64,000 nucleotides of DNA, taken from positions 62,001 through 126,000 of the forward strand of contig CANLSF010000006.1 in the NCBI GenBank assembly GCA_947493695.1. Direction: 5' to 3'. The notes under the pieces were generated by a model. The model saw only the letters and a list, made by a program, of their open reading frames with translations. It was not told the origin of the DNA and did no database searches. The translations under genes were made by a program, and so were the position numbers. The DNA comes from an uncultured Kiloniellaceae bacterium (lineage in GTDB: Bacteria; Pseudomonadota; Alphaproteobacteria; Kiloniellales; Kiloniellaceae). How positions within the stretch are numbered: the stretch's first letter is position 1; every line of letters starts with the position of its first letter. Shown piece by piece: positions 48,633 through 57,751 of this stretch.

Positions 48633-49628
48633 CTAAATGAACAGGCGTTCGCCTTTGAGGTTGCTATAGAGGTCAGCCACGAACTCACCATACCCATTGT
48701 ACAACAGCGTCGGGACCCGCTCGTCCTGACCCAGCACCCGTTCGGTTGCCTGGCTCCAGCGCGGATGGCTCACTTCCGGGTTCACATTGGCCCAGAAGCC
48801 ATATTCGGACGCCTGGATCTCTTCCCAGAAAGAAACCGGGCGCTTATCGGTGAATTCAAATTCGACAAGCCCCTTAACGTGCTTAAAGCCGTACTTCCAG
48901 GGCACAGCCAGACGCAGTGGCGCTCCATTCTGCTTGGGGATGGGCTTGCCGTAGAGGCCCGTCGCGATAAATGCTAGCTCGTTGGTTGCTTCCTCGATGG
49001 TCAGTCCTTCGACATAGGGCCAGGGATACCAGCCTGCCTTTTGACCACTGGCCACAGAATCGTCTTTGAAGGTTACCATCTTAAGATACTTCGCTGACCC
49101 AAGCGGCCGCGCCATATCCACAAGATCTTTCAAGGCAAAGCCGCTGTAAGGAACGGCCATCGACCAGGCTTCCACACAGCGGTGACGATAGACACGCTCT
49201 TCCAGCGGCATCTTCGCCAGCAAGTCATCGATGCCGATTTCCATCGGCGTTTCGACCATTCCGCTGATCTTCACGGTCCAGGGCCGAAGCGGCAGGGCCT
49301 GGGCTTTTTGCCAGATGTTTTTCGAGGAACCGAACTCATAATAATTGTTGTAAGTCGTCGCGAGCTCTTCCGGAGTCTCATCACGATCCAGTCGGTAACG
49401 CAGGTTGCGTTGCACAGGATAGAGATTGGCGGATGGATCGGGCTCATTGTTGGCGGCCTGCGCGGTTTGGCTGCTTTCACCGTCACAGCCAGTCACCAGG
49501 CCGGCCGTTGCCGCCAAAATCGGGCCAGCGGCCATGCCTTTCAGCAGGCTCCGGCGGTTCAGGAACGTGGATTCAGACGTTGCGGCCGACTCCGGCAGCT
49601 CCCAGCCCTTTTTGATTTTGATCAGCAT
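48633..49628 (-). CDS. msrP: Protein-methionine-sulfoxide reductase catalytic subunit MsrP
   Basis: 331 residues. A Tat signal (FLNRRSLLKGMAAGPILAATAG, twin Arg at residues 25-26) exports the protein after molybdopterin loading. YRHRCVEAWSMAVPYSGFALKDLV contains Cys-151, the molybdenum ligand of the sulfite-oxidase/YedY fold. The C-terminal YGFKHVKGLVEFEFTDKRPVSFWEEI...YGFWANVNPEVSHPRWSQATERVLG is a well-conserved MsrP block. The enzyme repairs oxidised methionines in periplasmic proteins, receiving electrons from the heme membrane protein MsrQ. No msrQ gene is adjacent: the next genes are the dps terminator and dps. The electron donor must be encoded elsewhere or be different. High confidence in family. 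Confidence 0.93.
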   Translation of the reverse strand: MLIKIKKGWELPESAATSESTFLNRRSLLKGMAAGPILAATAGLVTGCDGESSQTAQAANNEPDPSANLYPVQRNLRYRLDRDETPEELATTYNNYYEFGSSKNIWQKAQALPLRPWTVKISGMVETPMEIGIDDLLAKMPLEERVYRHRCVEAWSMAVPYSGFALKDLVDMARPLGSAKYLKMVTFKDDSVASGQKAGWYPWPYVEGLTIEEATNELAFIATGLYGKPIPKQNGAPLRLAVPWKYGFKHVKGLVEFEFTDKRPVSFWEEIQASEYGFWANVNPEVSHPRWSQATERVLGQDERVPTLLYNGYGEFVADLYSNLKGERLFI

Positions 49629-49758
49629 GTTACACGCACTCCGAGTTTACCATGTTCAGCTAGATAGTTCGAAACCCCCTCACAAGCAAATCAACGACCC
49701 GCGAGGAGTCCTCCGTGCAAGCAAGCCTGCTAATCCGCGGCCCAGCCCATTTCATGCG

Positions 49759-49786
49759 AAAAAGGCCCGGTTTTCCGCCGGGCCTT
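49759..49786 (-). terminator. Terminator of dps
   Basis: On the minus strand: AAGGCCCGG/CCGGGCCTT stem with a 7-base loop followed by five T. It lies about 58 bp beyond the dps stop. Confidence 0.8.
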
Positions 49787-49843
49787 CTCTATAACATCAG
49801 TTTCTTTAGCGAGTCTTAGGCCCACAGTGCCTGATCCAAATCT

Positions 49844-50311
49844 TCAGGTGATCATGCTGCGTAACATCCAGGCCGTCTTTTCGTGAACAGCCAGACGATC
49901 CGCCAGCAGGCCCATTGTCACCTCATCGTTACCAGCATCGGCAATCGGCAGGACACCGCGCGCCGTCTTGGCAACAGCCTCATGGGCTTCAACCAGTTGA
50001 CGCACCATTTCCTCAGCCTGCGGAACGTCCTCCGATTCCTGGATAGAACTCAGGCGCGCGAAAGCGGCATAACTGCCAGGTGCCGGCTCTCCAAGTGCCC
50101 GGATGCGTTCTGCGATCTCATCGACCGCTGTCGCCAACTCAGTGTAGTGCTCCTCGAACATTGCGTGGAGCGACTGAAACATCGGACCGGTCACGTTCCA
50201 GTGGAAGTTGTGCGTTTTGAGGTACAGCGTGTAGCTGTCTGCCAACAGGCGCGACAGCCCCTCTGCTACGTTTTTCCGCTCTTCCTCCGGGATGCCCGTA
50301 TTGATATCCAT
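49844..50311 (-). CDS. dps: Dps-family DNA protection / ferritin-like protein
   Basis: 155 residues. The start is the ATG after GGAG; a TTG two codons upstream is not used. Ferroxidase and dodecamer signatures of Dps: LLADSYTLYLKTHNFHWNVTGPMFQSLHAMFEEHYTELATAVDEIAERIRALGEPAPGSYAAF, with the 'H-N-F-H-W-N-V-T-G-P-x-F' and 'D-E-I-A-E-R-I' elements giving the intersubunit iron site (His, Asp, Glu). Dps stores iron and protects DNA under peroxide stress. Two Fur-superfamily type boxes (50353-50369 and 50409-50435) stand upstream, so control by iron or peroxide is very likely. Confidence 0.94.
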   Translation of the reverse strand: MDINTGIPEEERKNVAEGLSRLLADSYTLYLKTHNFHWNVTGPMFQSLHAMFEEHYTELATAVDEIAERIRALGEPAPGSYAAFARLSSIQESEDVPQAEEMVRQLVEAHEAVAKTARGVLPIADAGNDEVTMGLLADRLAVHEKTAWMLRSMIT

Positions 50312-50352
50312 GACCAACTCCTATCCACAATATCAGTTGCTTGGCTTAATAC

Positions 50353-50369
50353 ATTAGAATGACTCTAAT
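50353..50369. promoter_or_regulatory. Irr/PerR-type box, copy 1
   Basis: ATTAGA-ATGAC-TCTAAT, 42 bp before the dps start. It agrees with copy 2 at 13 of 17 core positions and resembles the ICE-type consensus TTTAGAA-N3-TTCTAAA. Confidence 0.6.
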
Positions 50370-50408
50370 TACATAGAAAATATAGGTTTGAAGAGTCCGG
50401 ATGGCAAG

Positions 50409-50435
50409 ATATTTTTAGAATAATTCTAAAAATAT
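50409..50435. promoter_or_regulatory. Irr/PerR-type box, copy 2 (perfect 27-bp palindrome)
   Basis: 13-bp arms ATATTTTTAGAAT/ATTCTAAAAATAT around a single A. The core TTTAGAA-TAA-TTCTAAA is an exact fit to the alphaproteobacterial iron-control (ICE)/PerR-like pattern, about 100 bp before dps. Confidence 0.75.
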
Positions 50436-50556
50436 GGATCGATCAAAATATTTCATGTAATTCAATATGTTAAAGACGCACGATTCCAGCGCACAGGACT
50501 CCTGCGCACTGGAATCGGGTAATTCGGCCTATTGCAGAGTCTCGTTTAAAGTCTCG

Positions 50557-52587
50557 TCAATGCTCCAGCTGCTGAGACGCCATCACGCGCTCTGCGAGCT
50601 TACCGGTCAATTCCTGAAGATGGTCGAACTGCCATTCGAAACTGCCAACGCCGATAGTCAGAGATCGAAGTTCTATGATCAGATCATGCAGTTCAGCCTG
50701 CGGCATATGGCATTTGAACTCATCCCAGCTCTGCCACCCCGATTTGGCTTCAAAGCCCAGAATCTGCCCCCGGCGTGCGCTGACCAGACCGTGTACCCGT
50801 GCCGTGAATTCGGAGGGCACGGAAATCACCACCTCGTATATGGGCTCCAACAGGACCGGGCTGCACTGAGGTAAGCCTTCGGACATCGCCAGACGCGCGG
50901 CCGACTTAAAAGCCTGATCGGAGCTATCGACCGAATGATGCTGCCCGTCCAGCAGGGTTACGGACACATCGACAACGGGAAAGCCAAGCGGACCGCGGCT
51001 CAGATACTCCTTAGCGCCAGCCTCGACAGCCGAAATGTACTGTTTGGGCACCGAGCCGCCGACAACCTTGTCGACAAACTCGAAGCCCTCTCCCCGGCGC
51101 AACGGCTTGATTTCCATCTGCACATCACCGAACTGACCATGCCCGCCGCTTTGACGCTTGAAACGCGAGTGCTGCATCACCTGCCTCTTGATCGTCTCCT
51201 TGTAGGCGGTCTGTGGCGGCGTGGCATCGACCTCGACGTTGTATCTGGACTTCAAGCGCTCAATCACGATCTTGAGGTGGATTTCCCCCTGCCCCCAGAG
51301 CAGCATTTGATGAGTGTCATGATTGTGCTGTACCGAGAGGGTCGGATCTTCCTCTGTCAACCTCGCGATGCTCGCTGACAACTTCACATCGTCCTGTCGG
51401 TTTCGAGGCGTAATTGCCAGCGCGTAGACCGGCCTCGGCACTTCAGGCCAAACGAAGTCTTCATTCCGGACTGGGCCGGCCAAAGTAAGTAGATCACTGG
51501 TTTGCGCATCCTGGAGCCGCCCGAGCGCCACCAGCTCACCTTCACGCGCGACCGTGATTTTCTGACTGTCTCCTCCCATCAGGCGGTAGAGCCCGGAGGG
51601 CTTAGTCTCGCCAATCAACCCCGTCTCACTGATCTCGCCTTTCCAGATTCGAGCGAGAGAGAGCTTTCCTGTGTGTTGCTGATTCAGCGTTTTGATGACG
51701 CTGGCGCTCAATCCGCCATTCATGGAAATCCCGAGGCGCTTGGCGGCGACACCCGGCGGCGGCACATCATGCCGCAATGCCTTGAACAGGCGTGTGACAC
51801 CGTTGCCGTGTTCGCCCGAGCCCATGAAGACGGGAACAATCAGATCCTCGGCCAGGTCCTTGCTGAGTTGACCATAGACTTCGTCGGAGCCCGGCACGCG
51901 ATCTTCGAGCAGCTGTTCGAGCAGGTTGTCATCGAAGTCCGCCAGGGACTCGAGCATTTCCTGCCGGGCTTCATCTTCGCGCGACTTGATGTCTTCGGGA
52001 ATTTCGATCAGATCGGACGGACCGCCTTCTTTATAACGATAAGCACGCTCGCTCACGAGATCGACGAACCCGGTGATCCGGTCGTCGTCGCGGATCGGGA
52101 CCTGCCTGAGCAGCAAAGGCCGGGAGGAAATGCTCTGCAAGGCCTCCATGATGTCGCGGATGCGCGTGGTTGCCTTGTCGGTCTTGCCGATGAACAGAAG
52201 GTGGGGAATTTGATAATCGTCGAGGAACTTGAACAACGGCGCCATCGCAAGCACCCGTTCGACTTCGGGCGGGATGACAACGATCGCCACATCTGCGGCC
52301 ATAAGTGCGCTGTGGCTTTCGTAGGCCAGCTCTATCGAACCGGGACAATCGATGAAAAACCAACGCTCGCCAAGGTATTCACAGTGCGCAAAGTTGGCTT
52401 CGACCCCCATTTGCCGCTCACGGGCTTCGGTTGAAGCATCGCCAACTGTATTGCCTTCGGTGATGGAACCTTTTCGTCCGATTGCTCCAGCAGCGTGAAG
52501 CAGGGCTTCCATGAGCGTTGTCTTGCCGCTCGTGTAAGGTCCGACGATAACGGCACAACGTGCCGGCTCAGCAGACTTAGACGTCAT
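50557..52587 (-). CDS. EF-G-like translational GTPase (paralogue of elongation factor G)
   Basis: 676 residues from the ATG with GGGAGGA upstream. G1 CAVIVGPYTSGKTTLMEALL is a GxxxxGKT P-loop, and G3 is DCPGSIEL. The G4 position reads LLFIGKTDKA: the usual NKxD is GKTD, so Asn is Gly. EF-G domains II-V are present: ...IVPVFMGSGEHGNGVTRLFKAL, PPQTAYKETI, YISAVEAGAKEYLSRGPLGFPVVDVSVTLLDGQHHSVDSSDQAFKSAARLAM, RRGQILGFEAKSG. It is the shorter, second EF-G class (EF-G2-like) rather than the main FusA. Function of this class in ribosome work is not clear from sequence. Stand-alone gene with its own promoter. Confidence 0.85.
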   Translation of the reverse strand: MTSKSAEPARCAVIVGPYTSGKTTLMEALLHAAGAIGRKGSITEGNTVGDASTEARERQMGVEANFAHCEYLGERWFFIDCPGSIELAYESHSALMAADVAIVVIPPEVERVLAMAPLFKFLDDYQIPHLLFIGKTDKATTRIRDIMEALQSISSRPLLLRQVPIRDDDRITGFVDLVSERAYRYKEGGPSDLIEIPEDIKSREDEARQEMLESLADFDDNLLEQLLEDRVPGSDEVYGQLSKDLAEDLIVPVFMGSGEHGNGVTRLFKALRHDVPPPGVAAKRLGISMNGGLSASVIKTLNQQHTGKLSLARIWKGEISETGLIGETKPSGLYRLMGGDSQKITVAREGELVALGRLQDAQTSDLLTLAGPVRNEDFVWPEVPRPVYALAITPRNRQDDVKLSASIARLTEEDPTLSVQHNHDTHQMLLWGQGEIHLKIVIERLKSRYNVEVDATPPQTAYKETIKRQVMQHSRFKRQSGGHGQFGDVQMEIKPLRRGEGFEFVDKVVGGSVPKQYISAVEAGAKEYLSRGPLGFPVVDVSVTLLDGQHHSVDSSDQAFKSAARLAMSEGLPQCSPVLLEPIYEVVISVPSEFTARVHGLVSARRGQILGFEAKSGWQSWDEFKCHMPQAELHDLIIELRSLTIGVGSFEWQFDHLQELTGKLAERVMASQQLEH

Positions 52588-52944
52588 TTTGTCCTCCCTT
52601 TGGCGCCGTAGAGTGCGATCGATCTTGATTGAAAGGATCAAGTTCGTGAATCGCCCTCAGACATGAACAAGAGAGAGGCCGAATCACCCGACGCTGCAAA
52701 AATCAGCAACAGGACCGGACCGGTACGCGCGATTTATGATGAATGATGCTCGATAAACGTCCTCATGACTTTTTAGGTTGCACGGCCATGGTCCCAAAGA
52801 ATCTCTGAAGCATGCAACAAGAAATCTGTCACAGGCATGATTTGCCACAACGACAGACAAAAAAACCGCCCGGACCTGTGTGGCCGCGAGCGGTTTCTTG
52901 GATTTACACCGGGAAATGAGACATCCCGGAAAGCAATGGGACTG
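52588..52944. other. Intergenic region between the EF-G-like gene and the aminotransferase gene
   Basis: 357 bp. It contains the aminotransferase terminator (52859-52896, minus strand) and should hold the EF-G-like promoter. No further feature seen. Confidence 0.5.
52859..52896 (-). terminator. Terminator of the aminotransferase gene
   Basis: AAACCGC (52863-52869) pairs with GCGGTTT (52890-52896); read on the minus strand it is followed by a T-run of seven. About 50 bp past the stop. Confidence 0.75.
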
Positions 52945-54526
<1,582 letters not shown>

Positions 54527-56962
54527 ATGCCTGCGATCCGCCCCTCCGATCCATTTTTCGCCGACGGCGCCATGACCGCTCCGGCTGGTATTATCCCGCC
54601 GCGTATCGCGGCTGGTTGCGGTAAAGCCATTGGCATCGTCCTGTTCTCGCTGATCACGGCGATCGGCCTCCTGGTCGCGACGCTGACGCTGTTGCCGGCC
54701 AATAGTTTCGCAGCGCGGGCGGCGGGGGTTCCTTCGACACAGGCGCCCGGTCAATCATCGGACATGCCCCCAATGGGCCTGTTCTTTCCAAGCGGCCCGG
54801 ATGGCTCGGCACTTGAGGCGCCCCGGCTGCACAGCGATGTCCGAATTAACGTCACCGGCATGATCGCCCGTGTCGCCGTGCGGCAGCGCTTCACCAACCC
54901 TTCAGAAAACTGGCAGGAGGGGATCTACGTCTTTCCTCTGACCGAGAAATCTGCCGTGGACAGACTGATCATGACGGTGGGCGGCCGGGTCATTACCGGC
55001 AAGATCCTGGAAAAAGAGCAGGCGAAACGAGCCTATGATGCCGCCGCCGCGTCCGGTCGGCGCGCCAGTCTCCTGTCGTCCGAAAGGCCCAATGTCTTCG
55101 TGACTTCGCTCGCCAATATCGGCCCCGGCGAAGAAATCACCATCGATATCGAGTACCAGGACAGCGCCGTCTACCGCGACGGAATCTTTTCGCTGCGGTT
55201 CCCGATGGTCGTGGCCCCGCGCTACACGCCACTCGAAAAAACACCTCAGGAAGGTCCAAAAACAGTCAAGAGTGGCGCAGCATCGCCAGCCATCCAGACT
55301 CCAGCTATTTTTAAGCCTGAGGATCGCGATCTCTTCGGACCGGTTGGCGAACGAGTAAATCCGGTGACTCTGACCATGCGTCTCGACCCCGGCTCTCCGC
55401 TGGGAAGTCTTGCAAGCCTCTACCATCCAGTTGATATCGAGGATCTTGACGACCGCAGAAAAGTAATCACCCTGCGCGAAGGCTCGGTTCCGGCGAACAA
55501 GGATTTCGTTGTGGAATGGCGCCTCGCGTCCACGGACTCGCCTCAAGCTTCCATGTTCGTGGAGGACTACAACGGCGAAAGCTACGTCATGATGATGGTC
55601 ACGCCCAGATCGCAAAAGCCTGACGCGGGGAATCTGGAGAACCTCGACCAGGGTCCCGCCATCACCACCTACCCGCCCAGAGATGTCGTTTTTGTCATCG
55701 ATACATCAGGTTCGATGCACGGTGCCTCAATCGAACAGGCGCGCGCCGCCCTCTCCCTTGCGGTTTCCCGCCTGCAGCCGATGGATCGCTTTAATGTCAT
55801 CCGCTTCAACAATGAGACCTTCAGCCTCTTCGACAAGATTGTGCCGGTCACGGCCGATTCCCTCCGGCGGGCCCAGGCGTATGTAAACGCATTGGAATCC
55901 GATGGCGGCACCGAAATGCGACCGGCGCTTCTGGAGGCTTTAAAGATGAACGCAGATGCTGACGCCATCGGCCATGAGCTGCGCGCTGAAAACCGCCTGC
56001 AACAGGTTGTCTTTTTAACGGACGGTGCGGTTGGCAATGAAGCCGAGCTCTTCAGGCTGATCGCCGAGAAACTGGGCTCGACGCGTCTCTTTACAGTCGG
56101 TATCGGCGCCGCTCCCAACAGCTATTTCATGCGCAAAGCTGCTGAGGCCGGTCGCGGCACCTTCACCTACATCGGCGACCCAAACGAAGTGTCAGTCAAG
56201 ATGTCCGCACTGCTGCGTAAGCTGGAACGGCCCGCACTCACCCACATTTCCCTGGGTTGGCCCGGTGCAGCCGGAAAGCGTATTGAGAGCTACCCCTCTA
56301 CCATTCCAGACCTCTACGAGGGTGATCCTGTCGTCGTGATCTCCAGGATTACCGGCGTTGAAGCAGACACACTCTCAGGCGATGTGCTGCTGAGCGGTCG
56401 ACAGGGGCAAGACACCTGGCAGCGGCGGGCGACCCTGGATCGGCCCAAAGATGCCCAGGGTATTGCCGCCCTCTGGGCCCGGTCCAAGTTCGGCGAGATC
56501 ACAGACGGTCTCTTCCTGGGTCGGGATCCCGTCGCAGTGCGCATTGATGCACTGGAAGTCGCCCTCGAACATCAATTGGTCACCAGCTATACCAGCCTGG
56601 TCGCCATCGACGATCAACCGGCCCGACCCAAAGACGAAGCTTTGCACAGCCTCGAAGTGCCGCGCGAAATGCCCGAGGGCTGGAGTCGGGATAAGGTATT
56701 TGGCGCTTCAGGTGCCTCAGGTCCTGAGCTTACCCCGTCAAGGGACCCCGCGTCGCTGAAATCAAAAGCAATGCCCGTTCGCAAGCTTCCCGCCTCAATT
56801 GCCGCGATGGCGCCCTCAGCGCAAGGAACCGCGGTCCAGCTGCCGCAGACGGCGACCCCTGCCACTCTGAACGCGATGATCGGTGCCGTCCTGGTACTAC
56901 TGGGCGCGCTGGTGTTCGCAGGGATCAGTCTGAGCCGCCGTAGGAGTGGGTCTCATGCCTGA
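54527..56962 (+). CDS. Marine proteobacterial sortase target protein (VIT-vWA domain)
   Basis: 811 residues. After an N-terminal membrane segment (about 33-62), a VIT domain (residues about 100-230, with QRFTNPSENWQEGIYVFPLTEKSAVDRL and the EKEQAKRAYDAAAASGRRASLLSSERPNVF block) precedes a vWA domain from about residue 380, FVIDTSGSMHGAS being its D-x-S-x-S metal site. The C-terminus has a cell-wall-like sorting signal: LPQTA at residues 772-776, a hydrophobic helix (LNAMIGAVLVLLGALVFAGISL) and RRR. Such proteins are processed by class GN sortase, encoded just downstream (overlapping), and are anchored to the outer surface of Gram-negative cells. Exact ligand of vWA unknown. Start ATG with GAAGGA upstream. 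Confidence 0.92.
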   Translation: MPAIRPSDPFFADGAMTAPAGIIPPRIAAGCGKAIGIVLFSLITAIGLLVATLTLLPANSFAARAAGVPSTQAPGQSSDMPPMGLFFPSGPDGSALEAPRLHSDVRINVTGMIARVAVRQRFTNPSENWQEGIYVFPLTEKSAVDRLIMTVGGRVITGKILEKEQAKRAYDAAAASGRRASLLSSERPNVFVTSLANIGPGEEITIDIEYQDSAVYRDGIFSLRFPMVVAPRYTPLEKTPQEGPKTVKSGAASPAIQTPAIFKPEDRDLFGPVGERVNPVTLTMRLDPGSPLGSLASLYHPVDIEDLDDRRKVITLREGSVPANKDFVVEWRLASTDSPQASMFVEDYNGESYVMMMVTPRSQKPDAGNLENLDQGPAITTYPPRDVVFVIDTSGSMHGASIEQARAALSLAVSRLQPMDRFNVIRFNNETFSLFDKIVPVTADSLRRAQAYVNALESDGGTEMRPALLEALKMNADADAIGHELRAENRLQQVVFLTDGAVGNEAELFRLIAEKLGSTRLFTVGIGAAPNSYFMRKAAEAGRGTFTYIGDPNEVSVKMSALLRKLERPALTHISLGWPGAAGKRIESYPSTIPDLYEGDPVVVISRITGVEADTLSGDVLLSGRQGQDTWQRRATLDRPKDAQGIAALWARSKFGEITDGLFLGRDPVAVRIDALEVALEHQLVTSYTSLVAIDDQPARPKDEALHSLEVPREMPEGWSRDKVFGASGASGPELTPSRDPASLKSKAMPVRKLPASIAAMAPSAQGTAVQLPQTATPATLNAMIGAVLVLLGALVFAGISLSRRRSGSHA

Positions 56963-57599
56963 GCAACAGAAACAACCAGGCTTCCTGCGCCGAAAAGGCG
57001 CAGCGTTCCTGGGCGCCGCCCTGCTCGGCCTCGGGATCTGGCAGGTCGGCGAAGCCGGGTACATCCATCTCAAGGCGGAACTGGCGCAGGTTCTGATCCA
57101 GGATGCCTGGGCCGACACCCTGAACGGTGAGACGGAGGTCCGCCCCTGGCCCTGGGCCGATACCTGGCCGGTCGCACGCCTGCAGATCCCGGACCTGCAG
57201 GTTGATCTGATGGTTCTGGCGGACGCCAGCGGCAGAAGTCTGGCATTCGGACCTGGTCACCTGGAAGCTACAGCTGCCCCTGGAACCTCAGGTCACTCTA
57301 TCCTCAGCGGTCATCGAGACACGCATTTCGCTTTTCTACAAAAAGTTGAATACGGCACCAAAATTCGTATCCAGTCACCTGACGGGCTCTGGCGAACCTA
57401 TACCACCACGGATCGACAGATCATCGACTCCAGATACGCCCGTCTGGCGTCAGGAAACGGGGAAGCCGCACTGACATTGGTGACATGTTACCCCTTCGAC
57501 TCGGTCGTACCTGGCGGCCCCCTCCGCTATATCGTGTCTGCATTTGAACAGCAGGAAAGTGCCTGGTTACCACCGGAAACTCATGTAGACATTGAGTGA
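56955..57599 (+). CDS. Class GN sortase
   Basis: 214 residues. Catalytic triad is visible in order: His-120 (ILSGHRDTHFAFL), Cys-178 (LTLVTCYPFDS) and Arg-191 (GGPLRYIVSAF). The N-terminal AAFLGAALLGLGIWQVGEAGYI is a membrane helix, so the enzyme faces the periplasm. Start ATG 56955 with TAGGAGTGG upstream; the GTG 9 bp earlier is rejected. It overlaps the end of the vWA target gene by 8 bp, so enzyme and substrate are translationally coupled. Class GN sortases cleave LPxTA-type signals of a dedicated partner; the one in LPQTA of the upstream protein fits. What accepts the target in a Gram-negative envelope is not settled. Confidence 0.93.
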   Translation: MPEQQKQPGFLRRKGAAFLGAALLGLGIWQVGEAGYIHLKAELAQVLIQDAWADTLNGETEVRPWPWADTWPVARLQIPDLQVDLMVLADASGRSLAFGPGHLEATAAPGTSGHSILSGHRDTHFAFLQKVEYGTKIRIQSPDGLWRTYTTTDRQIIDSRYARLASGNGEAALTLVTCYPFDSVVPGGPLRYIVSAFEQQESAWLPPETHVDIE

Positions 57600-57751
57600 A
57601 ATTAATACCACGAGCGTACAATTTTGAAGTGAAGACCCAAAGGCCAGGACTTTTACAGCGTATTAATCAAGAATTTGTAGAGTGTTCGTTTCTTGGCTTA
57701 AATGCAGATTCCTCATCCTTAAGGGGCGCCTGCTCGTTTCGATTGAGAGTT

